Shown piece after piece: positions 1 to 12,675 of a stretch of DNA of 64,000 nt (within the stretch, counting starts at the first letter, position 1; each line of letters starts with the position of its first letter). The notes under the pieces are model-generated. The model saw nothing but the letters and a program-made list of their open reading frames with translations, ran no database searches and had not been told where the DNA came from. This DNA comes from Chrysomallon squamiferum (taxonomy: Eukaryota; Mollusca; Gastropoda; Neomphalida; Peltospiridae): assembly GCA_012295275.1 (NCBI GenBank), contig CM022665.1:26711946-26775945 (forward strand). Direction: 5' to 3'. Made by a program: the position numbers and the translations under genes.

Positions 1-320
1 AGAAAAAAAAAAGAAAAAGAAAAAAAAAAAGTGAAGATAATCATAAAAACTGTTTATTATCATTCCCCATGCCCAGCGAATAAAATAAACAACAATAATT
101 AACGGTTTTATTTCCAAACGACAGATAAAGTCCAGTTCAAATCTACCAAAGACTGTATAAAAAAAGAAAAAAAAAGAAAAAAATCCTCTCTTCCACCAAA
201 CGCTCATCATTTGCGAGGTGACAGAAAGGATTTGTAAACGGATATCTGAATGTTTATTTAAGATATTACCTTGATTAGCTATTAACGAGACCTCTACGAT
301 TACGACTCCCATTTCTTCAA

Positions 321-551
321 TTAGACAGGTGCCTTGCTGGGCCGAGCAGTGTCGGGGCGAGATCTTCGCATCAGTGCCACATGCTGAGGTCGGACAAATT
401 GGATCTGCAATAAACAACTGGCGAGAAACACGGAGGATATGGTTCCGATAAAGAGATATTTATGAGGTGGGTGGCATTGGGGGATTGTATAAACAGGTCT
501 GTCGTTCAGCAGAGCCTTATCAGAAGACAAACACAGAGGTGTGTAAACTAT
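321..551 (-). CDS. Weak candidate terminal exon with one membrane segment
   Basis: On the minus strand, after an AG at 552-553 (GGTTCAG), a frame stays open for 76 codons to TAA at 321. It contains one hydrophobic segment (YLFIGTISSVFLASCLLQI) followed by a basic tail (ALMRRSRPDTARPSKAPV). The stretch is clearly richer in G+C than its neighbours, and AATAAA occurs 63 nt after the stop. The NDRPVY...FIGTISS pattern faintly recalls TMEM243-type small membrane proteins, too weak for a name. It would join in phase 0 with the candidate exon 3236-3496. Confidence 0.22.
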   Translation of the reverse strand: MVYTPLCLSSDKALLNDRPVYTIPQCHPPHKYLFIGTISSVFLASCLLQIQFVRPQHVALMRRSRPDTARPSKAPV

Positions 552-566
552 CTGAACCTTACTGTC

Positions 567-1290
567 AGTGTCACGACTTGACCATCACCATCTTCTTCTT
601 CTTCCATTGCGGTCTCACATTTCTGTATTCACATCTTTCTCTTTCACTGTATTCTTTCTTTCCTTTCATTTATATATTTTCCGTTGCTTTTCCATCTTTC
701 TTTCTTTCTTTTTCTCAAGTTATTTCCGTCTTTCCTCGTTATTTCTTCTTTCTTTCTTTTCTTTCCCCTTTCTTCTGCGTATCTTCTATCAACTCTCACC
801 TTTCTTTATTCCAACTTTTTTTTTTTATTACTCTTTCTTTTTCCTCTAGTTATTTCTAGTCCCTTTTTCTTTATTCTTTGATTTCTCTTCCTTTTCCTAT
901 TTTCTCTTTACATTTTGTCTCAGTTTTTTCTTCTTTTCTTTCGACTGTTTCTCATTCTGTATTTCTGTCTTTGCATCTTTCGTTTTGACTACATTTCCAT
1001 ATTCTCTTCCTTTATCTCTCTGTTCTTGTTAATACCTCTTTCATTCTTTTTCTCCTATTTTCTTTCTATCTTTCTATTTCTTTTTTCTTCCGTTCAGTCT
1101 TTTTTCTTGTTTCCATTCCCTCATATTTTCGTTTCTCTTAAACAAATTTTTTCTTTTTTTTAAATTTGTTTTTATTAATTTGTATTCCCCCGTCTTTTAC
1201 TGTCCTTTATTTCTTCTTCATTTCTCTTTTAATTTGACTTTTCTGGCTTAGCTTTTTCTCTCTTTTTTTTTTCACTCTTTATTTATTTAT
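567..1290 (+). repeat. Pyrimidine-rich (T/C) tract of about 700 bp
   Basis: Almost only T and C over about 700 bases, built of degenerate TTTC/TTCTT/CTTT units with scattered purines. Open frames here are Phe/Ser/Leu-rich artefacts. It runs into a (TCA)n array. Confidence 0.85.
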
Positions 1291-1292
1291 TT

Positions 1293-1348
<56 letters not shown>

Positions 1349-1367
1349 TATTATTATTATTATTATT
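1293..1367 (+). repeat. (TCA)n then (TTA)n microsatellite
   Basis: About 19 perfect TCA units followed by six or seven TTA units, a compound array produced by a C-to-T transition of the unit. Confidence 0.9.
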
Positions 1368-1669
1368 TCACTTTTCGCTTGTTATCAAGACATTACAAAC
1401 ATCAAAGGTAATTCTCTAACTCAGGAATGTGAACTTAAAGCTTTGCTTTCTTCAAAGAGATCCCCCGAGTCGCGATTACAGTGATATATTATTTTATATA
1501 CAAGTCCTAACTGAAAAATTTCACTATGCTTAACATTTCCAAAATACACTGGGGAGGTGATTCTTGATAAAATAATAATTACTTACATCGATCATAAATT
1601 ATAATTAAGAACACTTCTGAGACTTTATATATATATATTTTTAGACTTATTAACGTGTACCTAACGATA

Positions 1670-1701
<32 letters not shown>

Positions 1702-1909
1702 GCAACTTTGCAGTGATTTACTGGGTAAGTCTATAAAGAATTTTAGAACTTTTCTGTATACGAAATGAAATAACCACAAAAGGAAAAATGTTAAGTCTTG
1801 CAGTTTGGTCGCAAATAATAAATAAAATAATAACTTAGAATAATAATAATAATAATAAAGTATCTAATCATTTGGATTACAAGAACGCCACAATTCGCCC
1901 TCCATCCTC

Positions 1910-1990
1910 CAAAAAAAAAAAAATAATAATAATAAAAAAAAAAAAAAAAAAAAATGAAATGAAATAAAAGAAAAGAAAAGAAAAGAAAAG

Positions 1991-2036
<46 letters not shown>

Positions 2037-2045
2037 GAAAGAAAC
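1910..2045 (+). repeat. A-rich array with (AAAAG)n
   Basis: Poly-A interrupted by AAT and GAAAA units, then AAAAG repeats, another A run, and GAAA units. Confidence 0.85.
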
Positions 2046-2717
2046 TGTAATGTAAAACAAAAATCGAAAATTTAAAACGGCAAGACTATGTAAATAACAA
2101 GTTATCTTTTTGTACAGGGCTGTTCTTTACCATTTCAGTAACAGCCAAATACAATTAATTGTATCAAAATACCTTTGGTCAAATAAATACGCTAAAATAA
2201 TTAATACATCTTTGTTTGCTGCGTATACTTACATATATGTAGATATCCGTACTGGATGCTGACAAACCGTAGGATTCTTTATTTCGTTACTTTTAACCTG
2301 TAAGTAAATAACTATTGTTATTATCGGCCCAGTTAAACACTGATTTCAGCTTACTTACATTATTTGATTTCTACAAGTACATACATGATCACGGGTCAAA
2401 GGAACAATATCTAATTATGTCTGAATATAAAAATGACATCTAAAGTATTATTATGTAACGAGAGGAGAAACATCCAAACTCTGCTCTTCTGAATACATAA
2501 CGCACAAATTTCTGTATTTACCATTTACAGTTGCCAAGCAACTGCTTCATGGTTTTCGAAATTTTAGGTGTACGAACCCTACTACTTCAAAAAACGTCTT
2601 TCCATTGGTTTTATTCTATGTTCGTAACTGCACGCACGCACACTGACACGTGCATACACATCCACGCACACAAACTGAGAGAGCGTATTACACAATCTAG
2701 TTAATGACATTAGGAAG

Positions 2718-2718
<1 letters not shown>

Positions 2719-2761
<43 letters not shown>

Positions 2762-2768
2762 GTAATAA
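2719..2768 (+). repeat. (AAT)n microsatellite
   Basis: About 14 AAT units with one substitution near the right end. Confidence 0.9.
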
Positions 2769-2855
2769 AAGTATTGTTCTGATGTAATAGGGAAACACAG
2801 AGCTCGGCTGAGGGATTAAATCAAAGAAAGAAACTGAAAGGAGAAATAATTGTGC

Positions 2856-2860
<5 letters not shown>

Positions 2861-2928
<68 letters not shown>
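2861..2928 (+). repeat. Perfect (AG)34 microsatellite
   Basis: Uninterrupted AG dinucleotides; the minus-strand poly-Leu-Ser ORF across it is an artefact. Confidence 0.95.
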
Positions 2929-2932
<4 letters not shown>

Positions 2933-3235
2933 ACATAATAACAATGGTAACAGTAATAACGGACACAATACTGCAATTCAACAGCCTAAAGGAATTAATA
3001 TTCTAAGTAATGTTCTAATTCTAACACAGTTAAGGGGCAGGCAACACACACCAGAATACAAAACAGCTTGCTTATAGCACAGTAAAGAACGAAAACTATA
3101 GCAGTAAAGTTGACTTAAACCGCAGACCTGCATGGGCCAATATGATCATTAAACGGTTTTCGTATGGCAGAACACGATGAGTTACAGCTTGCTAATAACA
3201 ACTAAGTGGGATATATTGGTGTAATACCCATTTAC

Positions 3236-3496
3236 AATGATCATGAAGAACATCACATGGCCAGTTTGGAATGGAAACTCATCCGTACCAGACAAACATT
3301 CATTTCCACAATCGTATATCCTCTCGTCTGGATACCATGTATATTGTCTGTCAACAGTCGGCTCATTTACACTTCCAGACTTGAGATTAGCCATTAGCAG
3401 CATATGCATTCTGTGCTCTCTGCTTGAAATATTGTTACTTTGGCAGCTAGTATTGATAGTGAAATGGGAAGATGAGACTGGAAAATATGTCTCCAT
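3236..3496 (-). CDS. Weak candidate first exon, strand uncertain
   Basis: A G+C-richer island of about 320 bases is open on both strands. On the minus strand it starts METYFPVSSSHFTINTSCQS, has two N-glycosylation sequons, and meets a donor-like ATT|GTAAAT. On the plus strand 3237-3500 is also open and would end in a long hydrophobic segment (LEILLLWQLVLIV). Lack of stops on both strands is a property of the composition, so coding status is unproven. Confidence 0.18.
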
Positions 3497-3500
3497 TTGA

Positions 3501-6500
3501 CTTTTTTTTAAAAAGCTTTATTAATGATAATAATAGTAATAATAATAATCATTATTGTTGTTGTTGTTGTTGTGTTATTATTTTTAAAATTAAATTCTCT
3601 TGTTTTCTCACCATTAAAAATAATAATAATAATAATAATAAAAATAAATAAATAAAGTTAGAGGACGATGTTTCTAAATGGTTTCTTTTTTCCTTTCTAA
3701 AAAAAAAAAAAAAAAATGAAATTTAGCTTATAAAAATAAAATGGCATCAATATATCCGCAATTTCCTGTTTGAATGGGCAAAAAATGGAACTAAAAGAAA
3801 AGAAAAGAAAAGAAAGGGGAAATAAGAATACGAAAAAAGGGAGAAAAAAAAAAAAAGAGACGGAAAATATTTTTAAAAGTGCAGAAAAGCTGTGCAATTT
3901 AAAAAACATTACAGATATGCAGCATAATTATTGGAATTTTTTTCATACATTTCTCCAGTAAGATGAGAAAATGGTGAACTCATTAGAACCGCTTTATTTT
4001 TATTTATTTATTTTAAGTAGAAAAAAGAAAAGAAAAGTTAAAAAAAAAAAAAAAAAATTTAAAACCTCTTATTAAGAAGATTGCGGTAAAGTATAAGTTA
4101 ATAATACTCTAAATTGCTACAATTTGTTCAGATAATCATAATATTTTATACCGCGCTTGCATTTACTGTCTATTTTCACATCAGTAGTTTTATATAAAAC
4201 AAAACAACAACAAAAAAAAAAAAAATGTATATATCTTTTTAATTCAGCTATACATTAAATTAGAATTATCTTCTTGCCACTCTTAGAAACTGTAAATAAA
4301 TGTCATGAAATACTAAGTACCAAACATTATCTACAGCATTAATCTATAATAAGCCAGATTGCGCATTCATACATTGCACACGTGTCACCAAGCTGTTTAT
4401 GATCAGTTTTAAGCTTGCCTAACACATGCGCAGATTTAATAGAAAAAAAAAAAAAAAAAAAAAAAAGAAAGAAAAAAAGAATCTGGCTCATAAGGTCCAA
4501 TCGGTGCATTTTCTACCAATCAACGAACACATTTTTAAAAACGGAGGCGTCCAACACAAATTAGATGGTCTCGTAAATTAGTTTTTTTTAGATGGTTATA
4601 TATAAACTAATGGCTTCATCAGATCGTCTTTTAATCTGAGCTGATTAAATAAATCAGTGGCTACACCAGATGGGATCATAAAATATGGCGCAATCATATA
4701 TATTGTGTATAGAGTATCAGACTGGAATAAAAAAAAAGGTAGATGGGTAATATAAACTAATGGCTAAATTATACTGTAATAAAAATGAGTGTCTAAATCA
4801 TATGATCCTACAAATTAAGTCAAATGGCTGTAATAAGCTAGTGGGTAAATGAGATAGTCATATAAATCAGAAGTTATGAAAAATATATACGTATTTGTTT
4901 CAAATGGGATGTGAAAGCTATATTCATTAGTAATGGCCTTTTTAAGACCGGAGGCACTTCCTTCTTTCATTTTTTTTTATATTTTTCCATTTTTTTTTAC
5001 TAGTTTATTATTATTATTTTATTCATTTATTTATTTAATTTTTTTTTATTTTTTTTTATTTTAATTTTTTTTTTTTTCTTTTTTTTTTAATTTCTGCACA
5101 GTGGTTGTTAAAGCATACTAGTTCAAATGAAGATGCCATAGATAAAAATCATCTCCGAAGACGTATTTCCAGAAGGCTGTCCAACATCACAGAACATCAG
5201 GATGTACGTCAAGACAAGTATTGCTTTAACAGTTTTCGTTTTTTTTTCAACATTTCTTCCACATTACACGGCTATATATCATCCCGAGTGTCCCAAATTC
5301 TCTTTTCAAAGAGCTCCCTCTAGAGTTTTGGTCTTTGATGGTAGTAATCCATGTCAAGAGTTATTACGCCATGTCTGATAACGCGCGAAGCACAAGAGGC
5401 CGTTGCTATGCAACCGAAACGCTGGTAATTCCATGCACCTGAATAATATTTTTTTTATTATTTATTTAAAGGACCCTTAATTTAGCACGACGTACTTTTA
5501 TTTCAGAAATAAATTTCGTCTTATTTAATATTATTTAAAAAAAAAAAAAAAAAAAAAACCACATCATGTTTATCGTGAGATTATATTTAACACAATGCAT
5601 AATGAAGACGACTAAATAACAAAGAATAGCGTATCATATTAAGTTATCTGAGCACGTGAAAAAATGACACCAACGGAGCGGAATATTAAATAACTTCATA
5701 CGGAAATCAGTTCTAGAATGTGAGGGAGAGATATAATCTATTCTTAAATAAAAGCTATTTTTCTTGGGTGATGGGGGGTAAAACATAATGAGATAATTAC
5801 CTATCACGATAGTCCTACGTACGGAAATTAATTGTCTACATTTGGCATTAACAAAAGTTAATTATTAAGGATTCTGATAACGTATTCTTCAAGTGCTTGT
5901 TTCCCCTTGTTTTCGCTTTTCTCGCAACATCTTAAAATAATACGTAATGTTACTATGCGAAAATAGCGGAATCAAAATAATTTTAATATAGTACTGGCAG
6001 TCAGAAATTATATCAGCAGCGCATTTTAAATGTTTATTAATATTTTCTACCGTTCGAAATATAAAAAATAAATAAAATTATAAATGGATATATTGTAATA
6101 AAATATTTCTATAATTTTTTCTTTTCTTTTTCTTTTCTATCAATTTCTTAAGAAAGCATTTATACCGAATATTTATGTTAAATTCTATAGAAATGAACAG
6201 TGATACAAATTAGTTTTGGTCTTTAAATAAGTATAATAATTACGTATGTATATGTGCTGTTGATCACATGATTCAATAAATCAAAACACAACGAAAAAAC
6301 AAAAACAAAAACAAGATGAAACAAGATCGTTTAGTCATGATTAACAGTATACTCACGAGTAAAAATAATAACAATACCACCAGAAAAGAAACAGTTAGAA
6401 AATAACTGTAATTCTGTCAGCATTAAAATGTATGTCTCTATATAAATAAGGACTAGTAAATGAACTTCACATACGCCTTTTCACAAAAATAACAGCATTT

Positions 6501-6655
6501 TCCAAATATTTCAGTTTACTCTTAGTATTATCGACATTACAATATGTTACCTGGGTATTTATTACAAATCATCTTTGTTAATTTACAATCACAGATGTTA
6601 CTTATTAAATAACCTCTTAATGTAGATTTATATTTTAAAAATATATTTAAAATGT
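3501..6655. other. A+T-rich noncoding stretch
   Basis: Poly-A/T runs (3700-3716, 4038-4058, 4441-4466, 5527-5558), ATTT-type low complexity near 4968-5095, and the left copy of a dispersed repeat at 5958-6120. I see no gene. Confidence 0.6.
5958..6120 (+). repeat. Dispersed repeat, copy A
   Basis: Shares a nearly identical core with 17074-17221 (ATCAAAATAATTTTAATATA, ACTGGCAGTCAGA, ATCAGCAGC-CATTTTAAAT). Copy A lacks a 12-nt block present in copy B. Both copies fade into A+T-rich DNA, so ends are approximate. Confidence 0.7.
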
Positions 6656-6907
6656 TCAGATCTCGCTTCCAGTAGGTTCCGCTGCATTGACATCATCTTG
6701 AACTAAGGCAGATGGATACTTCCTGCAGCTAAAGCCATATAGAGAGATGCTATGAAGTTGTAGTAGGGTGACGCCGATTAAAATGTTGACTATAATCCGA
6801 AAACAAATTGAAAAATTAGTGACAAAATTTAAAGATGCAATCAGAGAAAAACATCGAAAGATATCGACAGCTGGTGTGCAATCAGTAATCTTAAAGGTTT
6901 GCGGATC
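6656..6907 (-). CDS. Weak candidate terminal exon with hydrophobic segments
   Basis: After a fair acceptor (AACTTTCAG|GATCC) the minus strand is open for 83 codons to TGA. The peptide starts DPQTFKITDCTPAVDIFRCF, contains two hydrophobic stretches (about residues 20-36 and 40-60), and ends in a hydrophilic tail (QDDVNAAEPTGSEI) typical of a membrane protein C-terminus. The other two frames from the acceptor stop early. It is a compositional island in A+T-rich DNA. I recognise no family. Confidence 0.25.
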   Translation of the reverse strand, partial: DPQTFKITDCTPAVDIFRCFSLIASLNFVTNFSICFRIIVNILIGVTLLQLHSISLYGFSCRKYPSALVQDDVNAAEPTGSEI

Positions 6908-6958
6908 CTGAAAGTTTTCCTTCGTGGTAGGTTGACACCAACAACAATAAGTGAGCAA

Positions 6959-9124
6959 AATTGAGCATTTGAAGGATACTCTTAATCCATAATCATATGA
7001 TACTGAAAGACACTAAAGGTATTGTACAGTCCCTAGCTCTATAGTAGCGTACGTATTATTATGTAACAATGACATAAATCATATTTCATCATGGTATAAA
7101 ACTTTTTGAGACTAATCATTTGTTGAATTCGGCCTGAATACATTTTTATATAATTATCGTTAAGTTGATCACGAGACATGATGATGATTTTTTAAATTAT
7201 TATATTTATTTTTTGAATAACAATTGCGCACACAAGACGGGACACACAGTCAGAGCAATATTTGCCATTAAGCACAAAGCTGGAGTTTATATCAAGCAAC
7301 CGACAACAGTAAAACTGATAGATATTATAGTCTCACCTGCTAAAATAGCATCTGGAAATATCCACGGATAGAAATAAAAAATGTAAGTGATACTGTTTGA
7401 TACTGGGTACGATAAGTTACCACATTAAATTACTCCATTAAATTACAGAACACCTGTATTGTCTATAAAATAAAAAAATCGACTCGATATATAAAAAATA
7501 AGAAGAAGAAAACAAAAGCCGTATCACTTACGTTGAAAGTAATATATTTTTATTTAATTCTTTTATTACAAAGTATTTAACTGTTGTTACCACAAACACA
7601 AACACACATACACACCAAAAGGTGGGACGGAAACACGTTGTATATGTATTGTTTTATGTACCAAGGATCAGCCGCAAACTACCGCCATTTAAACTTTCTG
7701 ACAGGAGATTGCAATCCATTATCCGGGAAGCAAAAGTTTTTTATTATTATTATTATTTTTTTTTTTTTTTGAAGTCTGAAATCATGGGGATGGGGGATTT
7801 ATAAATAAATTAATTAATTAAAATGCAAATGAAACGTAAATTAATATTCAAATTTGTAACATTTATTAAGATTCCAGAACCAGAAAAACAGCATCCCTCT
7901 TCTTTACTAAAGAAATCACCCAAGACTGAAGAACAGTTATGAATAGGGACTGTATCCTTAATATCAAACTCCTACAAATACAACTACTTTAACAAATAAA
8001 TATATGTCACAATAATTCGGGCCCTTCCAGGTGTTGCAATTCTGAATTAAATTAAGCAAAGCACATCATCATAGGCTGATAAGTTCTGAAAAATAATAAT
8101 ACACACACAGTTCGCTATTCGGCAGCATAAACGAAACGTATAAAGTTAATGAACATGAACATATTTTCGTAAGAACACGCGTATTCACAAGACCGGAAAT
8201 ATCTCTATAAACTCATTTTTCAAACAGTAATATGTATAAGGTGGTTCCTTTCGCGTCCGCGATACGTTCAACGTAAACGGCTCGATTCAAAATTTTCGCA
8301 ATAATAAAAAAAAAAAAAAATAATAATAATAAATAATAATAATAAAATAAAAACTAAAATGCATGTGTTTAGAATTTTATATGGATGAGGTGCAGGACAC
8401 TGTATATTTTTAGGTTAGTGGTTGAAATCTTCATATTTTGTTAATGTGGATTCAAGAGCAAAATGTTTTTAAATTAACACATAAATCACAATGTGATTTC
8501 TCAATAAAAAAAACAACATACAAATTCTCATGTAGGAATACACTATTTTAGTTACATGATAAAGATTAAACATTTCTTTGAAGTCTTTTTTTTCAAAGAT
8601 TTCTACATCTGGTATCATATAGTTAAACAAAAAGAAAATTAATACTTTAGTGTAATGTTTATCTGATCATGCCTTGATTTATACACACAACAGCACTTTG
8701 TTGCTGTAATTTTTCTTTTTACCTGCTGTTAATATTCACTTAAGATTCACAAATTTAAAACACATTGGTGCTAAATAAATGAAATACATGTATAGTTATG
8801 GGAATTACAAAATATATCACATACAAAAACTCTTAGAACATTTATATAATTAAATATACATATATATATATTTAAAATGTTCTTAAGTTAATAGATAATT
8901 AAACAAAATAACACAGTTAATATGACTGAAGGACAATATTTATTTCTCTCTTTCTGAATTCTAACAACTAAATTATATACACTGAAATGCAAATTAAAAC
9001 TGAGATGACTTAAGTTCATTTTATAAAAAATAATTATCTTTAAAATTATTATTCAAATTTATATTGTCACATGATGACAATATTAAACAGAATAAATTAT
9101 AAAAGAAGATGGAGATAAAAATAA

Positions 9125-9159
<35 letters not shown>

Positions 9160-10800
9160 AAATAAATAAATAAAATGAAACATATACTTACATACACACA
9201 CAACCCCCACCCCCAAAACACAAGGGAAAACAAATTCAAAAATTCAAAGATAATCAAAGAAACTAAAAGAAAAAAATGCTCAGATGCTTTAACTTATTTT
9301 TATTGTCCCATTTACTACTGTTTATGTACACAAGGTTAAAAACTGTCTTTTTACTGTACAATCCCTGATATAAGCACATAAACAGTAAGTGTAGTTCAAT
9401 TATTCACCTTGTATATCTACATATAAATACTGTCTATTAAATATGCTGACTGCAATTCCTTCAGCTAGGGTGAGAAGTCATTACTGGCATTCTGTCATCT
9501 TCTACATTCTGTCACTGTGATTAAAAACTTCGGAGTGTAAGGGGTAAAAAAACAAAACAATATCCAGTAAAGGATAACTGCTGCATATATCCAGTGATTG
9601 TTTGAAACACGAATACTGTATGCATGTGACAGTATTAAATGAGAACAGTAATTGCACTGAAACAAAGAAAGAAAAATATTGTTATTTAAATGCACAAATG
9701 AATAAATGGATGAAAGAAAGCATGGATGGATGGATGGATGGATGGATGGATAGAAGGATGAAATAATTAGAATTGATGAATGGATGAATGAATGGATAGG
9801 AGGATGGAATATTTAGCATTGACAAATGAATATCATTTTAATGACATATTTGAAACATTCTAATATTAATGCCTATTACTAAGAACTTACAGTTTAAAAA
9901 AAAAAAAATAATAATAATAATAAAATGATATACACAGCAGAAAAGACCACATCACCTTTAGAACAAGCTACTCTTATCAATTAGCAGCAAACAATCTTTC
10001 AGTTTCACAGTAAGAATTTTAATACACATTTACTGCCAATAACATGGATGTTTTATACAATGCAGACATATTATTAACTTAACCAACACAACCTAAGTAC
10101 ACCTGGTACCTTACACTCATATAACACCTTCATTCTGATAACCTAGCATGGTTTGCATTGCCAACAACTTGCTGCTAAATACACTGCATCCTTATTTGAC
10201 ACTATCTTGTGAAAACAATTACAGTTTGATAAAGTGTGCTACCTTGAAAAGCCATGTTTAATGACAAAACAAGAATAATTACATTATCAGCCAAAGCTTT
10301 ATTGCTGGTTGTTTTTTTTACATTCTTTTTCACACTTTTTTAAAAATTTTATTAATAATTTCTTTGATAAAATAAAATGAAATAAACATAAAAATGAAAA
10401 TAAAGAAACAATCAGAAATTTAAACAGTCTTTATCAATAATTTCTTTAATAAAAAAAAAAAAAAAAGATTACTACTACTACTGCTACTGCTACTGCTATT
10501 TATTATTATTATTACAACTGTTATTAATATACATGTATTCTTGAAAACTCTGATATAGCTACATTTTTTTATTGTTGTTGTTGTTGTAAATGGACAAGAA
10601 TAAAAATAAAAATATACATAATAATGATATAACAATAGCAATAATAAATCATCCCACCTGCACCTAATTCCCCTTTAATAAGATGCATATGTGTGCAGTA
10701 GATATGTTACAAGTGCAGTCCTCAAAATACACCCAATACTCTATATTTTTTTTTATTAAAAAAAATAAATGATAAAAAAACCTCCAACCTTCAAGTTTTC
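6959..10800. other. A+T-rich noncoding stretch
   Basis: Holds poly-A runs (for example 9127-9157), AAT repeats near 8305-8352, a GATG array at 9722-9752, and no supported gene. Confidence 0.6.
9722..9752 (+). repeat. (GATG)n microsatellite
   Basis: About seven perfect tetranucleotide units, with decayed units continuing to about 9800. Confidence 0.9.
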
Positions 10801-12614
10801 AATTACCCATGAGGAACAAAAATGATTAACCTTAGTGCAGGTCTTGTGAAGTGTTTGAAACGGCCCCTGATTTATGTTAGCCCATTGAGATTGTTGCCGT
10901 AGTTAATAGCTTGCTGTTAAGGAGATAGGCAGCAAATGGATAAACTAATCATCAGATGTGTATATATCAGAATATCTCACTTCACATTTAATGGTAATCT
11001 GGTGTAATAACAACTTGAGAGTGTATGAATTGCTATTCTCTCTCTCTCTCTCTCTCAGCCAATTAGAACTTTGTTGAAAAGCTCTTCACAAACAGAAAGA
11101 CATTCCGGAGTGAAGAAATGATACCAAATTAGACGACTGTGATATAAGCTAATGATAAATATGTAATTTTTCATTTCTGGAATATTTAAAGGAAACATAA
11201 TTTTTTTATTTAATTTGATAAAAAAAAAAAATTAAAAAAAATCTTTATTTGGAAAATCTTTTGGGTGGTCTTTCTCTCTTGTGGCACTTGAATTTATTCC
11301 AGTTTATTAAATCTAAAGTAGCTCTCTGGCTTTTATCTTTCAACAGAGAAACAAACAGAGACTTGCCACAAGGGGGAAGAGCTTAATAATCAGAGGCAAA
11401 TGGATAGACGTCTGATTGTACTTCCTGACAAGCCAGCTGCAGTCAGTCTAAAGCAAGCAGCAGTCAGTGGCTATACTCCTATGACAAAATCGACATGTAA
11501 ATATTAACATTTCTCTTTCACACTTTCTTTTTTTTACTACTGTCTACATCAGCTTGTATCAACTATTGACAAGTGTAATCTGGGCTCAGCACATACTTTG
11601 AAAACTAAGCCTCTCCATGTGTAACCACACACCACCATCAGTTTCTAGAAAACTATTGTCCATGGCAAATTGTGGCTCAACTGATATGGGTGTTTAATGA
11701 CAGACAGGATGCTATCACTTAGAAGTTCTTGACTCTCTGCGGGGCCTCAACAATGATGTAAAGAGTGGGAGGTGCCCTGCTACACTGACATTAATGTTTA
11801 AACACAGTCTGATTGTACCATATAACCAGCAGGATAGAGGTAAATAAAGATAGGAAAGCACATAAAAACGCACACAAATGTAAATGGGCATGGGTAAAGG
11901 AGGACAAAATTGTAAATAGGTTTATATGAGAGATAGAGATAAATTAACTTTTTGCTATTTCTGGTTGTTTTCTTTAACAAGAACCATTTGGAACAGAATT
12001 AACACCACAAGTATTTCCAGGGTGTGCTAATGTTACAGTTTTTTGTGTACAATAAGCGAGGAGATACAGTTGTCATTCTCAATAATTGATCTGATTTATT
12101 AATTTTATTAATATACACATAAAACTTAAAAATTAATAGTTTGATTGTTACCAAGTAGAAGAAATTTTAAAATCAATTTCATAAATGAGAACACCAGCGA
12201 TTAACTGAAAATTTGAAGCCTATGCAATATTAAAAATGATCAGGTGTCCATTACAATTATGAGAAAACCCAATGTCACAGCTACATTAGATTACTCTTAC
12301 TGGCTAACCATATAGGATTCTGCAAAAATGGAAAAGCTGAAAATATGACCTTTGATAACTCAGTCGATGAAAACAGTTCTATGTTTGCACTAAACAAGAT
12401 TAAACCTTTCTATCATACCTAAGGCCTGAATTCTTCCACTGAATTTTTAAGTCCACTTTCTGAAACAATACACTACACAAACTGAACTTTTACTAACTAA
12501 TGTGATTTTGAGATCATCATGTAAATTTTTAAAAATATATAATCAACTTTAATTCTTTTAACAAGAAGAATGGAATACATCACCATTTTTCATTTTTTCC
12601 TTTGAAATAAAATA
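10801..12614. other. Region downstream of YLPM1 with less A+T-rich islands, no ORF
   Basis: The parts 10840-11060 and 11260-11780 are less A+T-rich than their flanks but have no convincing frame. A 9-bp inverted pair CTTGTGGCA/TGCCACAAG (near 11279 and 11364) and partly repeated GCAAATGGATA segments (near 10931 and 11395) occur. A long YLPM1 3' UTR or a noncoding transcript could explain them; neither is shown. Confidence 0.35.
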
Positions 12615-12624
12615 TTTATTTATT
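12615..12624 (-). terminator. Candidate polyadenylation signal of YLPM1 (overlapping AATAAA)
   Basis: Two overlapping AATAAA hexamers on the minus strand lie about 55 nt after the YLPM1 stop, followed by a G/T-containing stretch (TGGTGATG) further downstream. This would give a very short 3' UTR. The region is so A+T-rich that AATAAA occurs by chance often, so alternative distal sites are equally possible. Confidence 0.35.
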
Positions 12625-12675
12625 TATATGAATGAAATTAACGAAAGCAACTTACCACATACATTGTGTATAGTA

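Noticed and set aside
467-1163. Phe/Ser/Leu-rich plus-strand ORFs
   Set aside because: They are translations of the T/C tract without coding composition.
2697-2981. Poly-Leu/Ser minus ORF
   Set aside because: It spans (AAT)n and (AG)34 microsatellites.
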